Part shown: one piece after another, positions 31,804 to 43,300 of the stretch
Numbering within the stretch: position 1 is the stretch's first letter
Layout: every line of letters starts with the position of its first letter
NCBI GenBank assembly: GCA_963210315.1
Contig: OY723261.1
Span: forward strand, 1,612,001 to 1,676,000
Length of the DNA: 64,000 bases
DNA from: Rhynchopus euleeides
Lineage: Eukaryota; Euglenozoa; Diplonemea; Diplonemida; Diplonemidae
Reading direction: 5' to 3'
Position numbers and translations under genes: made by a program
Notes under the pieces: generated by a model
Database searches by the model: none
The model's input: the letters and a program-made list of their open reading frames with translations, nothing else
Told to the model about the DNA's origin: nothing

Positions 31804-34458
31804 ATGAGTGGGGCAGGTGATCATGACGTGGAAATGGACAGCCTGCCCCCGGCGGACCCCGCGCAGCCGGAGCCTGAACCCCAGCCTGCCCCCGCGGACG
31901 AGGAGCAGGAGGAGGAGCCAGCAGGGCCGCCCGCTCAGGCGGAGCCGCCTGCTCAGGTGGACACGCCTCTAACGCAAGCGGTGGACACGCTGTCCAAGCA
32001 GCTGGGGAAGAAGCGCAAGCCGGCGCTTGTCGACGAGGCTGTGGAGCTGGGCATCTACACGAGGCTTGCGAATGGGGAAGTGCAAGAAGAGGGCAGAAAG
32101 CTGAAGCGGTCAAAGGGGGAGGTGGCGGAGGCTGTGGCGAAGTTCCGGATCCGCAATCGACAGCAGGGGCCTGGGAGTGACACAGTGCCACAGACGCAGG
32201 GACGGCAGCCCCTTCCCTCCACAGTTGAGAGGCGTGCGGCATCGGCACGGATCGCTGAGAAGGGGGCTGCCGCCAACATTCCGGAGCAGGCGAAGGTGAA
32301 GGCCTACGACCTTGCTGCACCTCTGATAGATGTGATCGACGAGTTCGACACCTGCTCACAGGTGGAGCTCGGCAAGGCACCCGCAGGTTTCATCAACAGA
32401 GCGTCCCTTCTGAGGATGTTTGAAGAGGGGCAGATGGTTCCCGCCTGTCAGACGTGCTCCCGCCTGTGGAACCCCGGGTCCCAGGCCCTTGATGTGCGGG
32501 GCCACTTCACGGGGGGGAAGCACCTAGACAAGGTGGCGAAGGCGGCTGCCCAGGATGAGGCAGCGCAGAAGACCATCCCTGGGTTGGCTTCACGTCACAC
32601 GTCTTGCTTCGAACTCAAGGCGACAAAGGCTGCGCTCTACGCAGGCATCACCCCCGCTGCGCTGCACACCGCCCTTGAGGTTCTCAATGGCATCACCATC
32701 CCGCGGTACGTTCCACGCCTTGGGCCCGTCGTGACGAGGAATAGTCCCAAGGTGATGGAGGAAAGTCGTGCGGCCATCACAGACCGACTCAAGGGGCGGA
32801 GGTGGTCAGTGCTGCACGACTGTGGATCGCTGCTGGGAACGCAGCTGATCTCGATGGTATGTTCAGCACGGAGCTTCAGTGCTGTGCTGGTGGTGCCCCT
32901 CACTGATGCGCCTGTAGCAACGGTCCTGAAGGAGGAGTGGGAGAAACTGGGCCTGAGCGCCCCAATGATGGTGCGTTCTGATCGCGGCGGGAGAAACGGG
33001 GCAGCAAGCAGGGAGGTCGACGCGGAACTCGGCATCCCGTGGGTGTCGTGCATCCCCCACATCGCCAACAACGCTGCGGATTCCGCTGATAAGTGGCTCA
33101 AGAAGCAGAAACTCGAGTTCTTGGCAAGAGTCGAACTTGGGGATTTCACAGACCCCGCCAGTGGCGTGCTGTCATACGTGCTCGTATCCCTGCTGGATGC
33201 CCTGTTTTCAGGGGAGGACTGCAAGAACAGGGCGCGTCGCTACGTTGAAGCGCAGCAGAAGGTGTTGGAGCCTGCCGGAGCTGACGTGCTGGCAGAACTG
33301 GTGGAGCGGATGAGCGGGATGGCTGCCGTCGCGAAGCCGCGGGAGAAGGAGGCGCTGTTTGCTGTCTACCGCAGCGAGGTCCCCCCGGGGCTGGCGGCCC
33401 TCACAGAGGCAGCGGACTTCGACGGGTTGCTCGCCGCCGCACGGGGTAAGCTCGCTGAGCTACAGGAGAAGATCCCCGAGAGCGCACCCCCCTGTGTCAG
33501 ATGCCCCCTGCTCAGCGACACGCGGTACGAAGCGAGCCTGAAGTGCTACCTGCACTGCCGTGACAGGCTGGCGGCCCTCCACAGCTTCGCGGCTTTGGAG
33601 CTCAAGAACACGCAGAAGCCATGCAGCAGCTTAAATGTTCTGCGAAGCCTGCTGGACCGCTACAGCACTGCCACCCTCCACGCCGACCTCAAGATGATGT
33701 GTGACAACACGGCACCCCTGCTGCGCGTCTTTCGAAAGTACTCCGACCCCTCTGCCGAGCCGCATGCGCACCAGGTTTGGGGGGACATAGAGGACTGCAT
33801 CCACGACCTCGACGAGGCCGGCGGGATAGCCAGGGGTGAGGCCGAAGAGGCCTACCTCCAGAGAGTCAACACCCACCCCGACCTCTCCGAGAGTGCTTCA
33901 CCGGTGGCTGTCCTGCTGAGCGAGTCACTCAAGCGCCTCTGGTGGGGAAATAAAGGAGAGAGCGGGTACTGGTTCTGGCGTGGCGTGCGGCATTTGTGCC
34001 CACAGCAGGCCCTGCTGATGCAGACATGCAAAACCCTCCTTCCTTTTGAGCAGCTGCAACTTGCCCTCCCTCAGTTCTCAGCTGTTGTCACCGTGGAGGC
34101 ATGGAGCACATACCTGGCTGGACTCGGAAAATTCGCGAAAGGCAAACCCACCGGCAAGGACAAGGCCTCAGCTGTCGGCTTCTGGGAGAAGTACACGTCT
34201 GCTGGCGAGGGGCTCCGGTGCCTTTCCCTGGACCTGCTGGCGGTGCCTGCAGCTACCACCGGCTGCGACTCGGTGTTCAGCGTAGGGAAAGATGCTCTTC
34301 CTGCCAACCGCAGCGCCGCAAAGCCTGACGTGATGGCAAGTATCGTGTTTCATCACTGCAACCAGGACCTGGCGGTCAGATACCCACAGAGCCATCTCAG
34401 GCATTCCTTCCCCAAGGTGAGGAACAACGGTGGTTGCCAGGAAGTTGACCTGTCGTGA
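31804..34458 (+). CDS. hAT-family transposase 1
   Basis: 884 codons, uninterrupted. The ATG at 31804 (MSGAGDHDVEM) is preferred over the in-frame 31714 frame, which lies in leader sequence. Acidic/proline N-terminus; a possible SAP-like DNA-binding segment (about residues 60-115); a zinc-finger motif CQTC-x15-H-x5-H (about 213-240, ending GHFTGGKHLDK). The DDE-like core includes SVLHDCGSLLGTQL, MVRSDRGGRNGAASRE (hAT second Asp block) and a following CIPHIANNA. The C-terminal dimerisation block has LDLLAVPAATTGCDSVFSVG and HHCNQDL. It resembles the transposase at 47571-50165 throughout. The intact frame suggests recent activity. Confidence 0.85.
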   Translation: MSGAGDHDVEMDSLPPADPAQPEPEPQPAPADEEQEEEPAGPPAQAEPPAQVDTPLTQAVDTLSKQLGKKRKPALVDEAVELGIYTRLANGEVQEEGRKLKRSKGEVAEAVAKFRIRNRQQGPGSDTVPQTQGRQPLPSTVERRAASARIAEKGAAANIPEQAKVKAYDLAAPLIDVIDEFDTCSQVELGKAPAGFINRASLLRMFEEGQMVPACQTCSRLWNPGSQALDVRGHFTGGKHLDKVAKAAAQDEAAQKTIPGLASRHTSCFELKATKAALYAGITPAALHTALEVLNGITIPRYVPRLGPVVTRNSPKVMEESRAAITDRLKGRRWSVLHDCGSLLGTQLISMVCSARSFSAVLVVPLTDAPVATVLKEEWEKLGLSAPMMVRSDRGGRNGAASREVDAELGIPWVSCIPHIANNAADSADKWLKKQKLEFLARVELGDFTDPASGVLSYVLVSLLDALFSGEDCKNRARRYVEAQQKVLEPAGADVLAELVERMSGMAAVAKPREKEALFAVYRSEVPPGLAALTEAADFDGLLAAARGKLAELQEKIPESAPPCVRCPLLSDTRYEASLKCYLHCRDRLAALHSFAALELKNTQKPCSSLNVLRSLLDRYSTATLHADLKMMCDNTAPLLRVFRKYSDPSAEPHAHQVWGDIEDCIHDLDEAGGIARGEAEEAYLQRVNTHPDLSESASPVAVLLSESLKRLWWGNKGESGYWFWRGVRHLCPQQALLMQTCKTLLPFEQLQLALPQFSAVVTVEAWSTYLAGLGKFAKGKPTGKDKASAVGFWEKYTSAGEGLRCLSLDLLAVPAATTGCDSVFSVGKDALPANRSAAKPDVMASIVFHHCNQDLAVRYPQSHLRHSFPKVRNNGGCQEVDLS

Positions 34459-34939
34459 TGATCTCAGAAACGTCCTCAGTCCTGGGGTTTTCAACTCCGG
34501 GGATGGGTGTGTGTGTGTGTGTGTGGGGGGGGGGGGGGTAAAGAGTAGAAGAGTGTGGGGGGGGGGCGGTCAGTTGCATGTATCAGAAATGTTCCAAGTC
34601 ATGGGACGGGGTTTTCAACCCCGGGGTTGGGTGAGGCTGCTTAGCGAATGAAGGGGGGAAATGAGGTTTCTAACCCTGTTGGTGAAACAGGAATGGGGTT
34701 TTCAACTCCTCCTGTACTGTTTGACGTGATCTATTTGTGCACCCCAAACGCTCTCCGTTCACGGGACAGCGAAGCCTGCACTCCTGACTGGGATGTGCCG
34801 TGTGTCTGTAGTATTCCAGCAAGAATACGAAAGGATATTTGCAAAAAAACTAAGATCTTACCTAAGATCTTCGAAAAAAATACTAAGATCTTAATTTTTG
34901 TGCTTTTTTTCACTAAGATCTTAGGAGGATCCTTGAAAT

Positions 34940-36410
34940 CGGTAGTGGACAGTAGCGGACAGTAGCGGACAGGGCGGACATTTCCTTGTGGAAAAAGTGC
35001 CCGAAAAAAAAAATTCGAAAAGGTCCCCCTTACAGAATTAGCCTTTTTTCAAAAAATCGGAAAATTTCGGACCGCAATTTGTACCCAAGAAAGTGCCGGA
35101 TTTTCGGACTTGGTCCGATTTGAACGATTTCCGTGCCTCTTGCAACCCCCATGAGGGGCGGCTGCTGTTTCGGGTTCTTCCGGTGGTACATGCTGGGGTG
35201 TCAGGACAGGGAATCCTGCTCGCTGTACCCGGTGATCCCTGACGCAGCCAGGAAGTGGAGAGCCTTGGAACCCTGGTTGAGGCCTGTAACACCCGGCCTT
35301 CCTGCCACTTGTGGCATTGTGGAGTGGAGGTGGTTATGGAGAAGGTTCTCTCTCCGTCCGGTCGAGCACAACCGTCCTCTCCAGCCAGGGGTCATCTACT
35401 TTCCAAACAAGGGCCAGGAACATGCTCAAACAAACCAATTGATCAGAAAATCTGGCTTGCCGTGGAATCATTGAGCATTGGGGAGTGGTTTGCCCCCTTG
35501 CTGCGTATGACATGTCCATTTTTGACGATTTTTGGGCAGAATTTGGTGCGTGGGACCTTTCGATTTTCATGATTTTTTCGTAATTTCGTGGGGACCGGTA
35601 CCCCATTTGAGGGCCAAAAATCTCATTTCCGAGGCCTGGGAATGGTCGCAGTGGCCTCAGATGTCCAAAAACGTTCAATTGACCTCTCCTCGAAAAAAAA
35701 TTCGAAAGGTCCCCCCTACTGGCACCCCGGATTAGGACATGTCTCTGGGGGTGTCCGGGGGGCATTTTTGGCCCATTTTTGGCTGGGGAAAATGGGCCAT
35801 TTTTCACGGTTTTTTCGGTTTTTTGTCCGGACCGGTACCGCATTTGAGGGGCCAAAATCTGATTTCCGAGGCCCGGGAATGGTCGCAGTGGCTTCATTTG
35901 GCCAAAAACGTTCAATTTACCCTTCCCCAAAAAAAAATTCGAAAGGGTCCCCCTACAAATCGCCGGTCTTAGGAATTTTTTTTTGGGCACCCAGATTTCA
36001 AAAATTTTCAAACTATTTTCTGGACCAAAAATCAAACTATTGAGGTCCTGGCCGGACATGTCCGGGGGGGGGGGGGGGGGGGGGGGGGGGTCAAAATTGG
36101 ATTTCCCGAATTTCCGGGTCCGGACATGTCCGCCCGGACATGTCCGCCCTGTCCGGGGCGGACATTTCTGGATGTCCGGATGTCCGCCCGGACATGTCCG
36201 GGCGGGAAATTCGGGAAATGTCCGGGGGGGGGGGGGGTCAAAATTGGACCCGGACATCCGGACACCCGGATTTCCGGTCCGGATATGTCCGCCCTGTCCG
36301 CCCTGAAATCGCCTAAGGGGCCGGGGGAAATCCAGGAAATTCGGGAAATCCAGGAATATGAAGAATCCTCCTTAACAGAAAAAAAATTACGACGACGAAG
36401 ACATGCTCGA
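34940..36410 (+). repeat. inserted block with tandem units and GGACATGTCC array
   Basis: Contains two about-236-bp tandem units (35588-35745 and 35825-35980, sharing GGAATGGTCGCAGTGGC and AAAAACGTTCAATT), a diverged third near 34985-35125, and a 370-bp part (36005-36372). The last part is packed with GGACATGTCC/GGCGGACA motifs around a G-run of about 26 bases. The 36005-36372 part is inverted at 60525-60915. Exact element ends are not resolved. Confidence 0.6.
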
Positions 36411-36831
36411 CGGGTTTCGGGAAAAAAAGGGGGTAAGATCTGTTGATAACCATGTGCATGTCAACTATTATACATGTATTTTTACTTGATATACATGTAT
36501 TTTACATGTATATTTCAGGCATTTACATGTATTTTACATGTATAATACTTGTCATGCAAGTATTATACATGTAAAATACTTGCATGACAAGTAAAATACA
36601 TGTATAATACTTGCATGACAAGTATTATACATGTAAAATACATGTAAATGCCTGAAATATACATGTAAAATACATGTATATCAAGTAAAAATACATGTAT
36701 AATAGTTGACATGCAAGTATTATACATGTATTTTTACTTGATATACATGTATTTTACATGTATATTTCAGGCATATACATGTACCGTATACGTAAATATT
36801 TTGGAACGTAAATATTATGGAACGTAAATAT

Positions 36832-37829
36832 GGTGCCCCTGATTTACCCCTTTTTCACTACGCACAAACTACGCAATCTGGGGGGGGGGTCTCGCTTTTT
36901 GGTCCCCCCCCAGTTTTTTTTGGTCCCCCTTTCTGTGTGGCTACTGAGACAGGACTGGAGGCACTGCGCTGACCGAGCAAAAAATTATTGCCAGAACTCA
37001 CTATACACCGTACGAAAGAACGCACGACATGTGGGGCGGGACTCCAGAAACACCTGGGCAAGGTTGCCCCATGCCCAGAAACACCTGAGAAGGAAGTGAG
37101 TTCCAGGAGCCGCGTAGAACACCCTCGAGATTGTGAATGATGATACGATCACAGCCTTCAGGGCGCTGCGAGGTGCCACCCTGAAGGTGGCCCTTGACAT
37201 CAAGGAGAGCGTCGGCCGAGGGGTCGACGAAAAGCTGAAGAAGGCGCTACTGGCACTGGATCCCGCGGGGTATACGGAGGTCACCGCCACACAGGCAACC
37301 TCCGCTGACAACGTCCAGGAGACGTTATCCGAGGGGATCACAACGGCACTAGAGATCTGTGTCACGGGATCCAGGCGCCCACTCTCCCTCGACGGTCTGG
37401 GGATTGTTGTTGGGTATGGTGTCGTTTCCTGCAGCTGCAAAAAAGCGTAGCAACTGTGCTTCCTTCTTCCTTAATGATGCGTTGACGCTTCCACCCGGAG
37501 GAGCTGAAGCAGGCACCGCTTAATGATGCGTTGATGCTTCCACCCGACGAGCTGAAGCAGGCACCGCGCCAAAGGGCACCCCCAAAGAGACCTGCAAAGA
37601 CTGCGTCGAAACCCGCACCGAAGGCTGCCAGCGCTGCAGCACCTGAAGAACCTGCAGCACCTGCAGCACCTGAAGCGCCTGCACCCTCACTGACCCCGGA
37701 ACAGCAAGAACTCCTTGAGTTTGGGGTCCCGGCATAGAGACAGAGAATGGCTGAGTAAATAAAAAAATGAGACCCCCCCCCCTTTTCACTACGCACAAAC
37801 TACGCAATATGGGGTCGTCAGGGGCACCA
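36832..37829 (+). mobile_element. GGTGCCCCTGA-ended element inside the MITE
   Basis: Ends GGTGCCCCTGA and TCAGGGGCACC(A), with shared inner TTTTCACTACGCACAAACTA near both ends. AAATAT flanks it (36826-36831 and 37830-37835). It carries two small plus-strand frames (37133-37450 and 37531-37737). Confidence 0.65.
37133..37737 (+). pseudogene. remnant protein of the GGTGCCCCTGA element
   Basis: The first part (37133-37450) reads TLKVALDIKESVGRGVDEKL and EGITTALEICVTG. The second (37531-37737) is Ala/Pro/Lys-rich (RPAKTASKPAPKAASAAAPE) and ends LLEFGVPA. Between them a roughly 48-bp segment containing CTTCCACCCG and GAGCTGAAGCAGGCACCG is tandemly duplicated (about 37474-37520 and 37522-37568), and a TAA at the junction breaks the frame. 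Not recognised. Confidence 0.35.
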
Positions 37830-38087
37830 AAATATTTTGGAACGCTGGTGGGTTGGCGTTCCAGATTTTTTTCGTTCCATAATATTTACAGGGCTTTCTG
37901 CGACTCGGGGACTTGGACCAGGTGATCGGACGGCATGCAGAGTCCCTGACGGGACCTACTCGTGCACTTTTCGCGCGATTCCTGACGCAAGCCGTCCTCA
38001 CCACCGAGTCCCCAACTGGCCCTGTAAATATTTTGGAACGTAAATATTATGGAACGGACCGGCCAAAAATGGGCCCGTTCCATAATA

Positions 38088-38432
38088 CCGTATACGTAAA
38101 TATTATGGAACGTAAATATTATGGAACGGGCCCATTTTTGGCCGGTCCGTTCCATAATATTTACGTTCCATAATATTTACAGGGCCAGTTGGGGACTCAG
38201 TGGTGAGGACGGCTTGCGTCAGGAATCGCGCGAAAAGTGCACGAGTAGGTCCCGTCAGGGACTCTGTATGCCGTCCGATCACCTGGTCCAAGTCCCCGAG
38301 TCGCAGAAAGCCCTGTAAATATTATGGAACGAAAAAAATCTGGAACGCCAACCCACCAGCGTTCCAAAATATTTACGTTCCATAATATTTACGTTCCATA
38401 ATATTTACGTTCCAAAATATTTACGTATACGG
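38088..38432. mobile_element. mariner-type MITE, copy 3
   Basis: 345 bp, TA on both sides (38086-38087, 38433-38434). Ends CCGTATACGTAAATATT and its complement. It sits inside the right arm of copy 2, so one member jumped into another. Confidence 0.85.
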
Positions 38433-38562
38433 TATTTACGTTCCATAATATTTACGTATACGGTATTATACATGTATAATAGTTGACATGCAAGTATTAT
38501 ACATGTATAATACATGTATATACTTGTAGTTATACATGTAAAATTTACAAGATCCCACCGTG

Positions 38563-40374
38563 TTGCCTTGGATGAAAAATTTATCGAAAGAATCCGTTTG
38601 TGTTTTGTCAAATCATCTCCCACCACCCCACACCCCTCCCCCACACACTCACAATCTCAGGCTCAATCTAGCCCCCCTCTGTGCTGCGCAAACATGTATG
38701 CCTCCACCTCCCCCCCCCTCCCCAAGCCCTCGAGGATGCGATGTGTGTGCCCAGGGCGAGCTCGTTGCATGTCTACCCATTGCGTGTCCATAATTTTTTC
38801 GATAGTTCGCGGCGTCGCCCAGCTTGGGAGAAACGATCTGTGCCCCGGCAAAAAAAAGATGGATGGGGGTGATCTGCGTCACCGACAAAGCAATGCTGTT
38901 CCAGCTGTTGGTTTGCTGGCAACGTTATTATTGTGTCACTTCACCATCCAGCGCGAGAGGCACAGAGAGACATTTTCTACCCCAGGAGGGTGTCATCGGA
39001 ATTGACCCGTGCAACCTGCACTGAACAGAACGCGTAGCGTGTGTGTGTCTGCCGTGGGCGGGGGAGGAACGAACACGGGGGAGCCGTGGTGGTTTCCAAG
39101 CCTCTAGCACCCCCAACACCAACAGGCGTTGGTGGTGGTGGTGGTGGATGGTGGACCCACCGCTGGTGTGTGTGTGCGAGGGGGGGCAGAGGCGACCCAA
39201 CCCTGGCGCCCAGCTACACATCGCCGGCCTTTACCGTCTGGAGTTTCTCACGGCTCCGCACCCAGAGTCATCGAGTACCCAGGGAGGGCTGAACCGACAG
39301 CTGCGCGGAAGGGCAGTTGCTCACCCCTTACGTGGCACGCGCCGAAGTGCGTGCTTTCCTCTGCCATTGTTTGGGTGTGAGTGTGCAACCGGTTCCCCCA
39401 TTTCCGTGGGTTTTGGCTCAGAAGTGCTGAAGAAGTGACCCTCCTGTTGAATAACTGCTGACTCGGGCAGGCGTCACACTGGCATAAGCTTGGCACAGAA
39501 CGAATACACACCCCGCCCCCCCTTCGCGGCACCACCTCGTCTCTAGAGAGACAAGTGGGCGGTAGCAAACCCCAGCTCAGGGGGTGCGGGAGGCAGAGGC
39601 TGTATTTGTGGGTTTTTACTGCCGACACGCATTGCTTCTGTTCCCCCCCCCCCCTCTGATACGGTAAAATTTCATGGAGTTCTGAAAAACTAGACGAGGC
39701 ACCCTTCGGATGCATCAAATGGGATGCTCGGGAGGGTGTGTGTGTGTGTGTGTCGCATTGTGCGGTATCGCACAGCGGAGGTTGGCAACGAAAAAAAGGG
39801 CTAACGTGTGTGGTGTGCGCAGCGGGGCGAATGCAATCAAAGCCAAAAAAATCGACCAGCACACAGGTCACACGAAGAAGAAGCAAGTGGGGCATGCATC
39901 AAGAGCAGAGAGATATTCGCTGCAGTCTGCTGCACAGAACGAATCACGTGTGTGGGTGCGGTTGCTCTCGTTTCCGAGATAGTCGCACGGCAGAGCGAGG
40001 GTCGGTGATACGGGGGAGAGTTGCGCCTTCTCTCCACCTCCAGCCCGGCCGCCACCACCCCCCCACACCCCACCACCCCTGATAGCACCATCTCTCGGAC
40101 ACGGCCTGCACGTGGGGGGGCAGGGGGCAACCCGGTGCTGTGCTCTGCTCTTCTTTGACTGCCCCGCCCCCACCGCCTCGCTCTGCGCCGTGCACATCAC
40201 CACACCACCCCGGCTGACCAGGAGGGGTTTACACGACATCGCCCCTCCCCGCCCCCCTGTGTGGCTGGGGCCACAGCGGTTCTAACCGCTGCGTGAGGTG
40301 AAGGTGCAGCGGGTTGTGTTGCACCTGGCTCTTCCGGAGAGCCTGTGCCTGCAGGGCGCAGGGCGTGCGGCGCA
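38563..40374. other. intergenic stretch upstream of the large four-exon gene
   Basis: Simple sequence: GGTGGT near 39129-39146, TGTGTG near 39739-39752, poly-C near 39643-39655. Short frames on both strands look random. The last part probably holds the promoter and any non-coding 5' exon of the gene at 40375. Confidence 0.45.
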
Positions 40375-43300
40375 ATGGCGCCTGTGTCGGGGATGCGTCG
40401 GACTCAGTCCGCCTACTTGGACCCGACGGTGCTGGCGGGTGCGATGTATGTCTGTGTGTCCTGTGTGTGTCAGGAAAGTGATGCTCCAACGGGTTGCCAC
40501 CCTGCCTCTAGATTGAAGGGGAAAAGGGATTCGTGTGTCACAGTGGAGATCACAAGAGCAAGTGCTCGGTGTTGTCATCATTACTCTCAAAAGATTCACG
40601 TGTGTGTGGCAGTGCTGACCTCCTCCCCCCAACACAGGATGAACAATGCGGGCATCGGGCGCACCAGCAAGGCGAAGAGTATCGCCCAGAGCAAGCACCG
40701 CCGAAAAGAAACCAGCTGTGGGGTATGTTCTCCTTCATGCCGGGAGGCAAGGACACCGTCATGAGAGGGTGGCATCCATATGCATCACTCCACTACTGCA
40801 GGGCGAGGACACGCCGGAGCAGGCCCAGCTGGGTGTGACGCAGATGGCATCCGTGGTGGTGCGGCACCTGTTCGCCCCGCTGTGGTCCATCGGGCTGAGC
40901 AGCGAGGACCTCGAGGCCTCCGGGTGCCTGGAGCCCGTGCAGTGGAAGAGCAATAAAGTGAACCACTTTGTGACGCGCCTCGACAGTGTGCTGGACTCTT
41001 TCAGGGACCAGCCACCCTCAGCACAGTTCGCCCAGGTGCATGCCACACTCGACTCCAGCCCGGTATGTGCTGTTTCTTGCACCCTGATGTAGGGATGACA
41101 CCCAACGAGTCAGGACAAGATCCTCACATCACACCACGCTATACAGATGCTTGCGACAGTCTTCATCGTGCTGAACGTCTCGCGTGTGGAGCACATCGAG
41201 ATGCGACGAGTTGATGCGCAAAAGAAGGACGGCAAAGGGCTGTACTCCTGCCTCCTCGAAGAGCTCCTGGGGAAACAAGTGAAGAACGCAGAGCGCAACC
41301 ACACCATATGGAACGACGAGTGCTACCTGGGAAACAACGTCCGCACCCTCACGGAGCTGGGGGGCGAGTGGAACGAGCTTATGTTCCGCAAGCCCAAGGC
41401 GGCGATAGTCTCTGACGACCTCAGGCAAATCCGCAGGGCGCTGCTGCACCTGCTGCTGCTCGCATCCTCCACTGTAAAGTACAACATCCGAGACGACAAC
41501 ATGTACCATGTGTGCGACCAGCTCTGCACGCAGATGTTCCTTATCTCCCCTGGCGAGGTGCTCAGCACGCTGTGCTGCGGCGAGAAGGGCCCTGTCTACC
41601 TCGCAAAATATCTCCGCTTCCTGATGTCCTCAACAGGGACGCTGTGTACCCCGCTGTCGTCTGATGAGGACCCTTTCCTCCCTGCGAAGGTGACATCCCC
41701 CGGCACCATCAACGATAGGAACGAGGAGGTGCCCAGTGCAGTGCAGGATGCATGGCTTGTCATCTTCAGCGGGCTGATCAACCTCGCACACAGCAAGAAC
41801 CGCAAGGCGGGGCAGAACATCTGTGCGGCGTTTGCCGTGGCCATCCGGGAGCAGATGCAGAAGATCCACAACATCGAGGAGAAGGCGCGTGACCTCGAGA
41901 CGTGGATCCGGGATCACAAGACGTCTGTCGTGAAGCAGAAGCAGGTGGAGAAGGAGAAGGCCCTGGCGCGCTACCCTATCTACGACAAGCTGAGCGACGT
42001 GCTCTCCAAATTCCCCCGCTCCACCGGCAAGGTCGTGGAGGGCAAGAAGGAGGAGAAGGAGAACAGCATCAAGAAGATGAAGTCGGAGCTCGCGGCGCAC
42101 CGCGAGACGCTGCAGAACCTCAAACGCCCGCTCCCCTCGCTGCTCGCCATCATACGCATGCTCCTCTGCCACGTCCACTGCTACGGGGAGGACGCCCCGC
42201 GCGCCTGGGGGGAGCTGATGGTCGCCATCACACCCCTGCAGGTCTACTCCTCCAAGACAGGCAGCCTCGCAACCGACATCCACCGGGCGGCTGCCTCTGC
42301 AGTGCAGTGCCTCGACTGCCTCCTGCGCTACCGCATGTCCCGCGCGTTTGTCAAAGGCACCGAGATGGTAACCTTCAAGCGGGAGCGCGCCTTCCTGCTG
42401 GTGAACCCACTCGCCTCCCGCGCCAAGGTGCTCTGCAAGATGTTCCTGGGCAACGTGCCCCTCGCAGCACACCCGCTCGCCTCCCACCGGGGCAAGGGCC
42501 TGCTGGGGACGGGCGTGATGGGCAGCTCCGCCAACCTCATGTCCAACTCCTCCTTCGGCAGCGCGGGCAGGGCGCAGTCCCACCTGGCCCTGGTGGACGA
42601 GCTCCTCCGGAACAACTGCACCGACGACGTCCTGGCGCCCTTCTCCCTCACACTCAACGTCCTCCTCCGGATAGCGAAGAACGAAGACGAGAAGGATCCC
42701 TCCAAGCGCCTCGCCCCTCTCGACATGCACGACACTCTGTCGCAGATCCCACCCCTCGTATTGTCGCAGTATTATCCCGAGCTGCACCGCCTGCTCACAG
42801 GCCCTGTTGGAGGCGTGGGGCGTGCGATGCCCTTCTCCGAAGGCTCAGGCGAGACCCTGCATGTCGTGCCCACCCTCTATAAAAGCCTGCTGGGTCTCTA
42901 CTCCCAGATCAGAGACGAGTCGGGGCATATGGTGCACGAGGATGTGCTCCACATGCATGTCCCTTCGCCTTTCAACCCGATGCATGACCTTGCGTTGACA
43001 GTCCTGCCATTCGACGAGAAGGAGGATGACAAGGAGAAGAAGGACGACGGGAAGGACCCCCCTCCGGACAGCGCCCGCGGCGGGCGGGGGGGCCACGGGG
43101 CTGGGGGGTATGTTTGCAAGAGCAATGAGGATATCAAGACCTCCACGAATGAGTGGGCCTCGCTGCTCCTGGGGATCATCGAGAAGGAGATGCGGTACTA
43201 CGCGAAGGAGGAGGACCACTGGGGGAACGTGCACCCCAACATCGCGCCTTATGAGATCAAGCTCGTGATGGCGGGGGGGAGCGGGACGGTGCACAGCTTT

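Larger units (their letters stand above)
31374..36454 (+). mobile_element. hAT element 1, with 6-bp target duplication
   Basis: Ends are CATGGTTTTCAACAGATCTT (31374) and AAGATCTGTTGATAACCATG (36454), inverted with one mismatch. TGCATG flanks both sides (31368-31373, 36455-36460). The empty site, CTTGCATGTCAAC, is present in inverted form near 36700 and again near 51160. Repeated CTAAGATCTTAG motifs lie near the left end (31425-31500) and at 34850-34925. The right group is now 1.5 kb from the end because of the inserted block at about 34940-36410. It encodes the transposase 31804-34458. Confidence 0.85.
36784..38463. mobile_element. mariner-type MITE, copy 2 (interrupted twice)
   Basis: TA|CCGTATACG at 36782-36792 and CGTATACGG|TA at 38455-38465, inserted in the TACATGTA part of E2. 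Its own sequence is 36784-36831, 37830-38087 and 38433-38463. The core is in opposite orientation to copies 1 and 3. Confidence 0.8.
30644..38562. mobile_element. TIR element E2 (CACGGTGGGATC ends) hosting a nest
   Basis: Tips CACGGTGGGATCTTGTAAAT (30644) and its complement (38562) are followed by AAATTTTACATGTATAACTA on both sides. E2's own DNA, rich in TACATGTA palindromes, survives as 30644-31373, 36455-36783 and 38464-38562. The rest is later insertions. No protein of its own can be seen. A separate right end lies at 50990-51241. E1 shares the first eight bases, CACGGTGG. Confidence 0.75.

Noticed and set aside
36060..36310. GGACATGTCC as p53-type response elements
   Set aside because: The 10-mer fits the p53 half-site consensus, but the motif is a repeat-array unit in a probable protist and nothing suggests a p53 regulator.
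36454..36790. CRISPR-like array from evenly repeated TACATGTA units
   Set aside because: No unique spacers, repeats are short overlapping palindromes, and the host is eukaryotic.
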